Shown here one piece after another: positions 1 to 9,306 of a DNA stretch of 64,000 nt. The DNA comes from Kaistella flava (ex Peng et al. 2021). Lineage in GTDB: Bacteria; Bacteroidota; Bacteroidia; Flavobacteriales; Weeksellaceae. Each line of letters starts with the position of its first letter. The first letter of the stretch is position 1. Made by a program: the position numbers and the translations under genes. The stretch covers positions 2,356,001 through 2,420,000 of the forward strand of contig NZ_CP040442.1 of assembly GCF_015191005.1 (NCBI RefSeq), given 5' to 3'. Under the pieces are notes generated by a model that was given only the letters and a program-made list of their open reading frames with translations, was not told the origin of the DNA and searched no databases.

Positions 1-1051
1 CTTTTAAAATGGTAGAAAATTTCTCGTCTCTCACTGAAAAATTATTAAAAATATAACTGAGCGAACCGGAGAAAACGCCTTTAATTCGAGTGATATTTTC
101 GCCCGACAAATGCAGCAATTTAATGGTATCAATTAAAGGTAAACCAGCGCCAACATTTGTCTCATAGAGATATTTTTTATTTTTCTTATTTAAAATATGT
201 CTGAAATTGCGGTATTCAGAAATTGGTAAAGTGTTGAAAATCTTATTTGAAGAAACCAGATCAAAACCATTTTCTGCCAAACGCGTATAATTTTTCACAA
301 AATCTACACTCGCCGTATTATCGACTACGATTAAGTTTTCTAATTGATTAACCTGTGAGAATTTAATTAAAGAATCCATATTCGATTCATGTTCTGCCAC
401 TAAAACATCCTGCTCCCAATTTTCATTAAAGCCATTTTTATTAAAGGCAATCTTTCTGGAATTTGCCACCGCAACGATTTTTAAATCAAGTTTTTTACGA
501 TTGCGGATTACTTCTGAATTTTCTAATACCTGGTTAATCAAAGTCGATCCAACTTTACCGTGACCAATCATCGCTAAATGAACGGTTTTAGGTTTTGAAA
601 AAATCTCTGCTTCGATGATATTTTTCGCTTTCTCATCTTGACTAGAAGTAACCACCAAATTAATTCGATTCTCTGTAGAGACTTGATTTAGAATCAATGG
701 AAAAATATTATTTCTTCCTAATTCAGAAGTGATTTTATTAAAATCTTTAGCCACAAAACCTAACACGGAAACGTTATTAACACTGAAAATTTGATTTACT
801 TTCCCCGATTTTCTCTCGCTTTCGAACTCGTCGATCAAACAGTTTACGGCTTTTTCAGAGTCGCTTTCGTTGACTAAAACTGAAATCCCGTTTTCTACGG
901 CTTGTTGAGAAATTACACCAACGCTAATTCTTGCGTAAGTCAATGCCTTAAAGATTCTGCCATCAATACCGATTTCACCTAAGAAATCTTTTCCTTCGAA
1001 TTTGATGATTGATTTATTTTTTAAAATCTTTATTTCGTTATTATTTTTCAT
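1..1051 (-). CDS. Homoserine dehydrogenase with N-terminal ACT-like region (partial)
   Basis: Partial gene: it starts at ATG 1051 and runs off the left edge, leaving 350 codons. It should reduce aspartate semialdehyde to homoserine, the branch point for threonine and methionine. The first ~150 residues resemble the ACT region of bifunctional aspartokinase-homoserine dehydrogenases (VGVISQQAVENGISV; SVLGFVAKD). A nucleotide-binding stretch (AMIGHGKVGSTLI) and the homoserine dehydrogenase core (ETNVGAGLPLIDT, GVFSGSLSYIFN) follow. No kinase domain is seen ahead of the ACT part, so this is a kinase-less ACT-HSD or a split form of ThrA. Its start overlaps the metX stop by 11 bp, so the two are probably co-translated under the SAM riboswitch upstream of metX. 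Confidence 0.85.
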   Translation of the reverse strand, partial: MKNNNEIKILKNKSIIKFEGKDFLGEIGIDGRIFKALTYARISVGVISQQAVENGISVLVNESDSEKAVNCLIDEFESERKSGKVNQIFSVNNVSVLGFVAKDFNKITSELGRNNIFPLILNQVSTENRINLVVTSSQDEKAKNIIEAEIFSKPKTVHLAMIGHGKVGSTLINQVLENSEVIRNRKKLDLKIVAVANSRKIAFNKNGFNENWEQDVLVAEHESNMDSLIKFSQVNQLENLIVVDNTASVDFVKNYTRLAENGFDLVSSNKIFNTLPISEYRNFRHILNKKNKKYLYETNVGAGLPLIDTIKLLHLSGENITRIKGVFSGSLSYIFNNFSVRDEKFSTILK

Positions 1052-1991
1052 GAATGATATTATTTAAAATTTGATTGAGTTGTTCGTATTCCATTAAAAA
1101 AGCATCGTGCCCGTGAATGGATTTTATTTCGTGATAAAAAGTGTTTGATTTTATAGGCATTAAAGAATCTCGACATCGATGCATTTCAAAAGCTGGAAAA
1201 AACAAATCAGAATCAACACCGATGAGATGAATATTTGCTTCGATTTTATTTAATTGTTTTTCATCTGTATTAATGGTCATTAACAAATGATTCATCAATC
1301 GATAAGCCTCCAGACTAAATCGCCCGTTTAATTTTTCACCGTGGAAATTGAGCCAGTCATGGGAATTTAAAATTTGCTTTTCAGGATGAATTTCGTTTTT
1401 AAATCTTTCGTTTAGAGATGCAGGAGTTCGATAACACAACATGGCGTGTACTCTGGCTTTTTGCAAAGGTTGATGTGGTTGATCCAACAAATATTGCTGA
1501 ACCAAACATTGTGCATTCAACCAATCAGATGTTTTATAATCACACGCAATCGGAACAAAATTTTCTGCCAGATCAGGACTAATCGCTAACATTTCCCAAC
1601 CAATCGCGCCTCCCAACGAACCGCCAATTAAAGTATGAAGTTTAGAAACTTTTAAAAATGATAAACCTTGAAGGAAAATATTTGCAATATCTTTCGGTTT
1701 AAAATCCTGGTAATTTTCAATTAAATTTCCATCGAAACCGTTTCCTGGAATATTAAAACAAATGACAGAGAAAGTATTGGTGTCAATGATTTTGTCTTCA
1801 CCGATTAAAGAATTCCACCAACCGTTTTCTCCAGCAACATTTGAATTTCCGGTGAAAGCATGATTGACCAAAACAATTGGCGCAGAATGTAATTCCTGAC
1901 CAAATATTTGATACGACAAATCGATATCAAGGATTTTTCCTGATACTAACTGATGATTTTTGATTTTGATATGTTGTAGCGAAGTTTTCAA
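1041..1991 (-). CDS. metX: Homoserine O-acetyltransferase (MetX-like alpha/beta hydrolase)
   Basis: Acylates homoserine, the first committed step of methionine synthesis. This 316-residue alpha/beta-hydrolase has the MetX nucleophile elbow GGSLGG with Ser125, the acid in the SDLFFP motif (Asp262) and the His in GHDAFL (His295). It is shorter than typical MetX proteins (about 350-380), so the lid is probably reduced. A SAM-I riboswitch lies about 55 bp upstream, which supports methionine rather than another acyltransfer role. The next gene, homoserine dehydrogenase, overlaps its 3' end, so substrate supply and use are encoded together. Acetyl versus succinyl specificity cannot be read from sequence alone. 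Confidence 0.92.
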   Translation of the reverse strand: MKTSLQHIKIKNHQLVSGKILDIDLSYQIFGQELHSAPIVLVNHAFTGNSNVAGENGWWNSLIGEDKIIDTNTFSVICFNIPGNGFDGNLIENYQDFKPKDIANIFLQGLSFLKVSKLHTLIGGSLGGAIGWEMLAISPDLAENFVPIACDYKTSDWLNAQCLVQQYLLDQPHQPLQKARVHAMLCYRTPASLNERFKNEIHPEKQILNSHDWLNFHGEKLNGRFSLEAYRLMNHLLMTINTDEKQLNKIEANIHLIGVDSDLFFPAFEMHRCRDSLMPIKSNTFYHEIKSIHGHDAFLMEYEQLNQILNNIIHEK

Positions 1992-2045
1992 TTTTTCTTA
2001 AAATTAAAATTGAAAATGCTACCTGAGAAAGGTAAAAATAGTTTC

Positions 2046-2147
2046 TGTTATCTCTTCCCAAATAGGGATAGAATGTAGCACCTTCTCCGTTTCCGAAGGG
2101 TTGCCAAGGTTTCATTGAGTCTAATCTCTCCACCTTTCTTAATAACA
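2046..2147 (-). ncRNA. SAM-I (S-box) riboswitch upstream of metX
   Basis: Read on the minus strand, this ~102-nt stretch has the S-box core: AAGAAAGGTGGAGAGATTAG, then CAATGAAACCTTGGCAACC, then GGTGCTACATTC and GGGAAGAGATAACA. The closing helix P1 is visible as TGTTAT (2147-2142) pairing with ATAACA (2051-2046). It sits directly ahead of metX-hom. A short hairpin (TACCT-TTCTC-AGGTA) follows at about 2025-2039 and could be part of the expression platform, but I see no clear T-tract terminator, so transcriptional versus translational control is unresolved. Confidence 0.93.
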
Positions 2148-2234
2148 TTTTCAAATATGTAAATGAACTTATTTCGGTGCAAAGGAAAGCATTAAAATAT
2201 AACCTCACAAATTTTAGGAAAATTTTTTATTCCT

Positions 2235-2242
2235 TAATTTCG
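2235..2242 (+). promoter_or_regulatory. Possible -7 box (TAATTTCG) for the GH63 gene
   Basis: TAATTTCG is a one-base variant of the Bacteroidota TAnnTTTG -7 element. It lies 19 nt before the ATG at 2262. No convincing -33 TTTG is seen at the right spacing. Confidence 0.35.
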
Positions 2243-2261
2243 CAGCAGAAATTATTTTAGA

Positions 2262-4886
2262 ATGACGACGGAGAAAGAAAGAATGCTCGATGAAAACTGG
2301 AAAACCTGGGGACCTTACGTTAGTAACAGACAGTGGGGAACGGTTCGTGAGGATTACAGCAATAATGGAAATGCCTGGGGATATACCACTTACAATGACG
2401 CAATCAGCAGAGCATATCGCTGGAGTGAAGACGGAATCGCAGGAATCTGTGATGCAAAACAACGGTTATGTTTTGCCTTTTCTTTTTGGAATCGAAAAGA
2501 CAAAATGATCAAAGAACGTTTCTTCGGCTTGAGTAATCACGAAGGAAATCATGGCGAGGATGTAAAAGAAATCTACTATTATCTCGACAATACACCGACG
2601 CATTCCTACATGAAAATGGTGTATAAATATCCGATTAACGAATTTCCTTATGATCATTTAATTGCAGAAAACAGAAGAAGATCAAAACAAGATCCCGAGT
2701 TTGAATTAATCGATACGGGAATATTTAATGATAATAATTACTTCGATATATTCATTGAATATGCTAAAATCAATCATGATGATTATTTGATTCGCGTCAC
2801 TGCAAAAAATAGAAGTGGACATAAAGCACCGCTGGTTATTATTCCAACACTTTGGTTTAGAAATAATTGGAGATGGGGCTACGGCGAATACGAACCTCAC
2901 CTAAAATCTTCGGCGAGTGGTGATATTGAAATTCATCATGAGTCTTTATCGGTCATAAAATTATATTCCAGAGATCAAAATACGGAAGCGCTTTTTTGCA
3001 ATAACGAAAGTAATCCAGCAAAAATACATGGCGCAAGCAGCGAACCAAAATATTATAAAGACGGTATCAATAATTTTCTAGTTCATGACGACAAAAACGC
3101 GGTGAATCCTGATAAATCCGGAACAAAAGCGTGCTTCATCATCAACACAGAAATCGACGCGGGAGGAAGTCAATCTTTCGATTTCCGATTGAGTCCGCAT
3201 GAAATGGAAAATGCCTTCTTTGACTTCGACGATGTTTTTAGTTTAAGACAAAAAGAAGCAGATGAATTTTACGGTGGAATACAGAAAGAGATTACGGATG
3301 AAGAAGAGAAAATGATTCAAAGGCAAGCTTTTGCCGGTTTATTATGGAACAAACAATTCTATCATTACAATGTTTCTAAATGGTTGAAAGGTGATCCTAA
3401 TCTCGAAGCCCCAAGAAATTTCGACCATCATGTTCGAAATAAAGAATGGGAACACATGCAGAACAAAGACATAATTTCGATGCCTGACAAATGGGAATAT
3501 CCATGGTTTGCGACTTGGGATTTGGCTTTTCACTGTGTTCCTTTTGCGATTTTAGATTCTGGTTTTGCCAAACATCAATTAAAATTATTAACAAAGGAAT
3601 GGTACATCCATCCAAACGGACAATTGCCAGCGTACGAATGGGATTTCAGTGATGTAAATCCGCCAGTTCACGCTTGGTCAACATTCAGAGTTTTTAAAAT
3701 TGATCAAATGATTAATGGAAAACCCGACGTTCCTTTCTTGGAAAGTGTTTTTCAAAAATTGTTATTGAATTTTACCTGGTGGGTGAACCGCAAGGATAAA
3801 AATGGAAATAATGTATTCGGCGGTGGATTCTTAGGTTTGGATAATATAGGTGCGTTTGACCGAAATATGGAATTCAAAAACGGAGACCATTTAGAGCAAG
3901 CCGACGGCACAAGTTGGATGGCAATGTTTGCTTTAAATATGATGCGGATCTCTATGGAATTGGCACAATACAATCCCATTTACGAAGATATGGCGATTAA
4001 ATTTTTCGAGCATTATTTATATATCGCTGAAGCCATGGAAAATATTGGCGAAACGAAAAATGGTTTATGGAATGACGAAGACGGATTTTTCTACGATCTT
4101 TTACAATTAAATAATGGTGATTCTATTTCATTAAAACTGAGAAGTATTGTTGGTTTAATTCCTTTGTTTGCCGTAGAGATTGTGGAACACAGTATGCTGG
4201 AAAAACTACCAAATTTTCTGGATAGAATGCTATGGATTCTTAAAAACAAACCTCATCTCGCAGATTTGGTTTCGCATTGGGAAGTAGAAGGAAAAGGCGG
4301 AAAACATATGATGAGTATTCTGCGGAAAACCAGACTGAAAAGAGTTCTAAGTAGAATGGTCGATGAAAATGAATTCCTGTCTGATTATGGAATTCGCTCG
4401 ATGTCGAAAGTGTATGAAAAAACTCCGTACGAGTTTAATATTAACGGTAAACATTTTAAAGTAAAATATACAGCAGCCGAAAGTGACAGTAGCATGTTCG
4501 GCGGAAACAGCAACTGGCGCGGTCCAATTTGGTTTCCTATTAACTTCCTGATTGTAGAAAGTTTACAGCGTTTCCATTATTATTATGGCGATAGTTTGCA
4601 AATCGAATATCCAACCAACAGCGGTGAAAGTCGCAATCTTGATTTTGTTGCGAATGATTTAAGTAAACGACTCTACTCTATTTTCAGTAAAGACGAACGC
4701 GGAAACCGACCTTTCAATGGTGGAAATGAATTATTGAATCACAATGAATTCTTTAAAAATTACATTATGTTTCATGAGTATTTCAATGGCGATACCGGCG
4801 AAGGAATTGGTGCTTCTCACCAAACTGGCTGGACGGCGACGATTGCAAAATTAATCCAACCGAGAATGGGCTCGAGACCGAAATAG
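2262..4886 (+). CDS. GH63-family glucosidase-like (alpha/alpha)6 glycoside hydrolase
   Basis: Large cytosolic-looking protein (874 residues, no signal peptide) resembling bacterial glucosidases of the GH63/MGH1 group, which hydrolyse alpha-glucosidic linkages with inversion. The N-terminal ~340 residues are beta-rich (WGTVREDYS, RSGHKAPLVIIPTLWFRNNW). The C-terminal part looks like an (alpha/alpha)6 barrel with WEYPWFATWDLAFH, a region around GTSWMAMFALNMMRISME, and NSNWRGPIWFPINFL near the end. It stands alone between metX and osmC with its own putative promoter and terminator. The natural substrate is unknown; trehalose- or glucan-related sugars are possible but not shown. Confidence 0.85.
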   Translation: MTTEKERMLDENWKTWGPYVSNRQWGTVREDYSNNGNAWGYTTYNDAISRAYRWSEDGIAGICDAKQRLCFAFSFWNRKDKMIKERFFGLSNHEGNHGEDVKEIYYYLDNTPTHSYMKMVYKYPINEFPYDHLIAENRRRSKQDPEFELIDTGIFNDNNYFDIFIEYAKINHDDYLIRVTAKNRSGHKAPLVIIPTLWFRNNWRWGYGEYEPHLKSSASGDIEIHHESLSVIKLYSRDQNTEALFCNNESNPAKIHGASSEPKYYKDGINNFLVHDDKNAVNPDKSGTKACFIINTEIDAGGSQSFDFRLSPHEMENAFFDFDDVFSLRQKEADEFYGGIQKEITDEEEKMIQRQAFAGLLWNKQFYHYNVSKWLKGDPNLEAPRNFDHHVRNKEWEHMQNKDIISMPDKWEYPWFATWDLAFHCVPFAILDSGFAKHQLKLLTKEWYIHPNGQLPAYEWDFSDVNPPVHAWSTFRVFKIDQMINGKPDVPFLESVFQKLLLNFTWWVNRKDKNGNNVFGGGFLGLDNIGAFDRNMEFKNGDHLEQADGTSWMAMFALNMMRISMELAQYNPIYEDMAIKFFEHYLYIAEAMENIGETKNGLWNDEDGFFYDLLQLNNGDSISLKLRSIVGLIPLFAVEIVEHSMLEKLPNFLDRMLWILKNKPHLADLVSHWEVEGKGGKHMMSILRKTRLKRVLSRMVDENEFLSDYGIRSMSKVYEKTPYEFNINGKHFKVKYTAAESDSSMFGGNSNWRGPIWFPINFLIVESLQRFHYYYGDSLQIEYPTNSGESRNLDFVANDLSKRLYSIFSKDERGNRPFNGGNELLNHNEFFKNYIMFHEYFNGDTGEGIGASHQTGWTATIAKLIQPRMGSRPK

Positions 4887-4895
4887 ACTATAATT

Positions 4896-4926
4896 AAAAA
4901 GCAGCATTTTGAAATGCTGCTTTTAT
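4896..4926. terminator. Bidirectional intrinsic terminator
   Basis: GCAGCAT (4901-4907) pairs with ATGCTGC (4914-4920), flanked by AAAAA on the left and TTTTATT on the right. It serves the convergent GH63 (+) and OsmC (-) genes. Confidence 0.85.
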
Positions 4927-4947
4927 TCTTTTTAAGAGGAAATTTAT

Positions 4948-5376
4948 TTATTCTCCAACTTTCTCTCCATTCACAAAAACCTCATAATTCACCGTTACAT
5001 TTGGTTCCATGGTTTTTGAAACAGAACAGTATTTTTCGAAAGATAATGCTGCGGCACGTTCTGCTTTTTTGGGGTCGATATTTCCTTCTAGCATAAAAGA
5101 AACGGTAATTGTTTTAAACGGTTTTGCTTCATCAACCTGAATTCTCTCACCTGTAACTTCAGCAGAAAACTTGGTGATTTCCTGTCTTTGCTTTTTTAGG
5201 ATTGAAACCATATCGATTCCACTGCAACCTGCGACGGCCATAAGAATAGTTTCCATCGGCGAAACTCCTTCTTTACTCTCCGATTGCGAAGTATTGTTTA
5301 AAAGTATTTTGTTGCCCAATGAATTGGTGCATTCAAATAAATAATCGTCGTTGATTCTATTAAGTGTAATTTTCAT
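4948..5376 (-). CDS. OsmC/Ohr-family peroxiredoxin-like protein
   Basis: 142-residue protein with the two family cysteines, Cys51 in VAGCSGID and Cys117 in EKYCSVSK. In OsmC/Ohr enzymes these reduce organic hydroperoxides using a dithiol. The SPMETILMAVAGCSG stretch is typical of the OsmC branch rather than the strict Ohr branch. It is probably cytosolic and transcribed alone. Substrate preference and any regulator are not visible; no MarR/OhrR gene is nearby. Confidence 0.9.
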   Translation of the reverse strand: MKITLNRINDDYLFECTNSLGNKILLNNTSQSESKEGVSPMETILMAVAGCSGIDMVSILKKQRQEITKFSAEVTGERIQVDEAKPFKTITVSFMLEGNIDPKKAERAAALSFEKYCSVSKTMEPNVTVNYEVFVNGEKVGE

Positions 5377-5457
5377 AAAATTGGAGTTTTAAATTATTAA
5401 TGAAAATATTTAATCTAAAAACATCTCATTAATAATAGGTAAAAGTAGGAATTTTAA

Positions 5458-6780
5458 TTACAAAATCCCTCTCGCTTTTATTTCTAAATATTTATTAATG
5501 ACTTCGATATTCAAATTTTCAGGTAAAGTATAAACCGTATAAATTCCATATTTTCGAAGTTCCTGAATAATTAATTTCTTTTCGTACTCGAATTTCTCCG
5601 CGATAATTTCGTCATAAACTTCCTGAATATTTTCGGGATTGGTGTTGATTAAACTTTGAAGTTCAGAGTTTTTAAAGAAAATGATTACTAACAAATGGTT
5701 TTTAGCAATTCCACGCAGGTATTTCATTTGACGGTTTACGGCATCCAAAATTTCAAAATTGGTGAAAAGCAAAATCAAACTTCTTTGTCCAATCGTGTAT
5801 TTTACATCCTGATACAATCTGCTGAAATCACTTTCGTATGAATTGGTTTGAATATTATAAAGTGCTTCCGAAATCTTTCGCAACTGTCCCGATTTATTAT
5901 CAGCAGCGACTTTATATTCCGTTTTCTTCGAGAACGTCATCATTCCGGCGCGGTCATTTTTTTTGAGAATAATATGACTCAAAGCCATCGTTGCATTAAT
6001 CGAATAATCGAGCAAACTCAACCCATTGAAAGGCATTTGCATCGTTCTGCCATTATCAATCAGCATGAAAATCCGTTGTGATTTCTCATCCTGAAACTGA
6101 TTCACCATCAACTGATTTCGTTTCGAAGTCGCTTTCCAGTTAATCGTTCGCACATCATCGCCGGGAACATATTCTTTGATCTGTTCGAATTCCATCGTGT
6201 GCCCAAGTTTACGGATCTTTTTAATTCCACCTAAAAGAAACTCATTTTGAAGCGCCATCAATTCATATTTTCTTAAATGAATAAATGACGGATAACTCGG
6301 CAACATTGCTTCTTTCTGAAAAGTAAATCTCTTAGAAACCAATCCTAAAGGTGATCGCGCAAAAACATTAAGATTACCAAAACTGTATTCACCGCGTTCT
6401 TTCGGTTCGAGGATGTATTCAAAAAGGATATTTTTATTTTTATCAATGGTTCTTTCAATATTAAAATCACGCTTCTGAAATTGAAACGGAATCTCATCAA
6501 TCACCTTTGTTTTAATCGTAAAAGGATAATTGTTTTTTAAATCAACTTTAATCGAATTCTGATCGCCATTTGATAATTTCTCCGGTAAAATTCTTTGGGC
6601 CTGAATTGCATTTTTTTGATTAAAAAGAAGCATATAATCCACAATAAAAGCGATCACGACCAAAGTCAATAATCCATGCGCAACCCACATCAAAACCGGA
6701 AAGAAAAAAGCCAAAATATAGGTAAATCCCACGCCGAAAAGCGTGAAGAAAAAACGGTTATTGATGTATAGGTTTTTCAT
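5458..6780 (-). CDS. DUF58-domain membrane protein (vWA-like)
   Basis: 440 residues with two membrane helices at the N-terminus (about 10-50), then an extracytoplasmic-looking beta region and a DUF58 domain marked by GDDVRTINWKATSKRN. A vWA-like segment follows (RIFMLIDNGRTM, then SLILLFTNFEILD). DUF58 proteins are regularly encoded beside MoxR AAA ATPases and are thought to act with them in assembling or activating envelope complexes. Here it is the last gene of a MoxR cluster, though 284 bp of repeat-rich sequence separates it from moxR, so it may have its own promoter. The exact role is unknown. Confidence 0.9.
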   Translation of the reverse strand: MKNLYINNRFFFTLFGVGFTYILAFFFPVLMWVAHGLLTLVVIAFIVDYMLLFNQKNAIQAQRILPEKLSNGDQNSIKVDLKNNYPFTIKTKVIDEIPFQFQKRDFNIERTIDKNKNILFEYILEPKERGEYSFGNLNVFARSPLGLVSKRFTFQKEAMLPSYPSFIHLRKYELMALQNEFLLGGIKKIRKLGHTMEFEQIKEYVPGDDVRTINWKATSKRNQLMVNQFQDEKSQRIFMLIDNGRTMQMPFNGLSLLDYSINATMALSHIILKKNDRAGMMTFSKKTEYKVAADNKSGQLRKISEALYNIQTNSYESDFSRLYQDVKYTIGQRSLILLFTNFEILDAVNRQMKYLRGIAKNHLLVIIFFKNSELQSLINTNPENIQEVYDEIIAEKFEYEKKLIIQELRKYGIYTVYTLPENLNIEVINKYLEIKARGIL

Positions 6781-7064
6781 TGTTGTTTTAACATATAAAA
6801 TTTTTTACCGCAAAAGAGACAAAAGTTTTGTGCTTCAAAAAGTTAATCAAAAGATTGCAAATTTTCTGTTACTTAAATCTTACAAAAAATTATCTTTACA
6901 CATAAGTCACATTAGTTCTCTAGTCAATTACAAAGTTTACATTAGTTTGTGCGATTTAATCTCCGAAGGAAATCTTAATAAACTTAACCCCTAAATAAAT
7001 CTTAATGGTTAAATTTTAAATTATGTTTTAAACTTTTTTGCAATTACTTATTGCTTATTTGCAC
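6781..7064. other. Intergenic region with degenerate repeat fragments
   Basis: AT-rich gap between MoxR and DUF58. It holds a fragment (ACCGCAAAAGAGACAAAAG, near 6808) and a 37-nt segment at 6909-6945 that matches 16518-16554 at 28 of 37 positions by my count. A 15-mer at 7041-7055 recurs inverted at 36887-36901. I see no gene and no clear terminator. Confidence 0.55.
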
Positions 7065-8072
7065 TTATCTCGGAATTTCAATCGCTTCTAAAATCTGACG
7101 AATAATTTCATCAGCAGTTAAACCCTCCATTTCGCGTTCTGGGGAAACCATTACTCGATGGCGAAGAACGGCATAACTTGCTTCTTTAATATCTTCCGGC
7201 GTTACAAAATCTCGTCCGCGAACGGCGGCAAATGATTTTGAAGCCGTCAATAAAGCCAAACTCGCTCGTGGCGACGCACCCAAATACAAAAATTGATTTT
7301 CTCTCGTGTTCACAATAATTTTTGCAATATATTCTAGCAACTGAGTTTCTACGACAACATCTTTTACCAAATTCTGATACGTCTTCAACTGCGCTCCGGA
7401 AATCACTCTCTGAACGGCATCGGTTTTATCTTCTAATCGGTTTTCATGTTGGTTTTTAATGATTTCAATTTCTTGCGAAAGATTTGGATAACCGACATTT
7501 ATTTTAAACAGAAAACGGTCGAGTTGCGCTTCTGGAAGTCGATACGTTCCTTCATGCTCAATTGGATTTTGAGTTGCAACAACCAGGAAAGGTTCCTGCA
7601 TTTCGTATTGTTTTCCGTCCATTGTAATTTGGCGTTCTTCCATGACTTCAAACAAAGCGGCTTGCGTTTTGGCTGGCGAACGGTTGATTTCATCAATCAA
7701 AATAAAACTGGAAAATATAGGTCCTTTTTTAAATTCAAACTCAGAGTTTTTAACATTGAAAATAGAAGTTCCCAAAATATCAGACGGCATTAAATCCGGG
7801 GTAAACTGAATTCTGCTGAAACCAACATCGACCGCTTTTGCCAATAATTTTGCAGTAATGGTTTTCGCCACGCCCGGAACACCTTCGATCAAAACATGTC
7901 CATTCGATAAAAGTGCGACCAACAAATGTTCAATCATCGATTCCTGCCCGATAATCACTTTTCCGATTTCTGCTTTTACCTGTTCCAAACTTTGCTGAAG
8001 TTCGGTCATATCCAATCTGGAATGAAATTCTGTATTTGTATTTTCTTGATTTTGATTTTCAAAATTTTCCAT
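7065..8072 (-). CDS. MoxR-family AAA+ ATPase
   Basis: 335-residue AAA+ ATPase. Walker A is GVPGVAKT (64-71), Walker B FILIDE (123-128), with the ATQNPIEHEGTYRLPEAQLDRF segment (shown here only as a family marker, about 168-189) typical of MoxR. MoxR proteins act as chaperone-like factors that work with vWA-domain partners; the DUF58 protein downstream and the DUF4350/DUF4129 proteins upstream are the usual partners. The alanine in place of glycine before the Walker lysine is common in this family and is not a defect. It starts 50 bp after the DUF4350 gene. Confidence 0.93.
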   Translation of the reverse strand: MENFENQNQENTNTEFHSRLDMTELQQSLEQVKAEIGKVIIGQESMIEHLLVALLSNGHVLIEGVPGVAKTITAKLLAKAVDVGFSRIQFTPDLMPSDILGTSIFNVKNSEFEFKKGPIFSSFILIDEINRSPAKTQAALFEVMEERQITMDGKQYEMQEPFLVVATQNPIEHEGTYRLPEAQLDRFLFKINVGYPNLSQEIEIIKNQHENRLEDKTDAVQRVISGAQLKTYQNLVKDVVVETQLLEYIAKIIVNTRENQFLYLGASPRASLALLTASKSFAAVRGRDFVTPEDIKEASYAVLRHRVMVSPEREMEGLTADEIIRQILEAIEIPR

Positions 8073-8122
8073 AATTATATTGGGTTCAATGGTATTCTAT
8101 TTTAACTTAAATTGCTTCATTT

Positions 8123-9280
8123 TTAAAGTAAAATCTCGTCTAATAATTTATTCATTTTTATTAAATCTGATTGCATCACGCTTGCATAAGGATCTTGTCC
8201 TTTCTTAATTAGTTCGGTGGCTTCCTTGATTTTTTCTACACTTTTTCCGGTTTTCAAATGAAGAAGATGAATGAATTTTTCATCTAAATCTTTGGTATCA
8301 ATCAACAAATCAATTCGGACGCGATTGAGGAAATATTGTGCTTTCTTCGCCATCATATCGTGGAAATCGCCTTCCTGTAAGTAGAGATTCCCGATGCTTT
8401 TTACAAACTCAACGGATTTATTTTTCTTCGGTTCGATGATGGGAACAATTCTCTGTTTCCGTTTTGCATTAAAAATGATGAACAGTAAAAGTCCGCCTAA
8501 TAATAACCACCAAGCATAACGCAAACTAGGATTGGCCAAAATAAATCGCAACGGTGAACGGGATTCGGCTACATTTTTATTATCACCAGAAAACCAAACC
8601 GTTTCGCGGTCAGGAAGATAAGAAAACACATCCTGCACATATTTTTCATTTCCGGGTTTTAGCAAATAATAATTGGTTAAAATCAAAGGTTCTGAATGCA
8701 AATAAAGATGACCTTTTCCATGATTAACTTTAATGAAATTAGCCATTTTACTGTCACTTTCTTCTTTTCCTAAAATTTCGTGATCTTTTGAAATCAATTC
8801 AAATCCTTTTCCAGACGGTAATTTATCTAACTTTAAAGAATCAGACGCAAACTTATTGTCCCTCAATAACAACAAATTAAAATCTTCATAACTAATCCTC
8901 GACAACGAAAAACCTAAAGAATCGGAAATACTCTGATGAAAAAAATCCGAAATTACCATGGCATCCGAACCTTTCTCTACGTTCTCCAAAATTTTATTCC
9001 AGGATTCAGAATCCAGTTTAGATTCAATGATTAAAATATTATGCGGTTTTAATTTTTGAGTTTTATAGAAATCATAAGGGGAAAGATCGGTTCGTTTTAC
9101 CTTATTATTTAAAAGATGATTCGCTTCTTTGCTAAAGATGTACAAACCAAAAGGCGACTTTTCATTAACATCGAAATTCTTACGCCAATCGGTCACATCA
9201 GATTTGCTGAGTTCCAGCAACGCCAAAACCACCATCACAATGATGAAAATTAAACCATATAATCTGAACGTTTTATTCAT
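8123..9280 (-). CDS. DUF4350-domain membrane protein
   Basis: 385 residues: an N-terminal membrane helix (GLIFIIVMVVLALLEL), a soluble region of about 220 residues containing the DUF4350 core (SPFGLYIFSKEANHLL; NILIIESKL), then a second helix near 257-275 (WWLLLGGLLLFIIFNA) and a cytoplasmic tail rich in charged residues. DUF4350 resembles a glutamine-amidotransferase-like fold without evident catalytic residues. It lies between DUF4129 and MoxR in a tight run of genes, so it is probably a structural or regulatory membrane partner of the MoxR ATPase. Function unknown. Confidence 0.85.
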   Translation of the reverse strand: MNKTFRLYGLIFIIVMVVLALLELSKSDVTDWRKNFDVNEKSPFGLYIFSKEANHLLNNKVKRTDLSPYDFYKTQKLKPHNILIIESKLDSESWNKILENVEKGSDAMVISDFFHQSISDSLGFSLSRISYEDFNLLLLRDNKFASDSLKLDKLPSGKGFELISKDHEILGKEESDSKMANFIKVNHGKGHLYLHSEPLILTNYYLLKPGNEKYVQDVFSYLPDRETVWFSGDNKNVAESRSPLRFILANPSLRYAWWLLLGGLLLFIIFNAKRKQRIVPIIEPKKNKSVEFVKSIGNLYLQEGDFHDMMAKKAQYFLNRVRIDLLIDTKDLDEKFIHLLHLKTGKSVEKIKEATELIKKGQDPYASVMQSDLIKMNKLLDEILL

Positions 9281-9306
9281 ATTTAATTAAAACCAAAAAG
9301 GCTTTC

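Noticed and set aside
1927-2208. 93-codon minus-strand frame upstream of metX
   Set aside because: It is the SAM riboswitch and metX leader read as protein; no family resemblance.
6743-6994. 83-codon plus-strand frame
   Set aside because: Covers intergenic repeat fragments; no conserved features.
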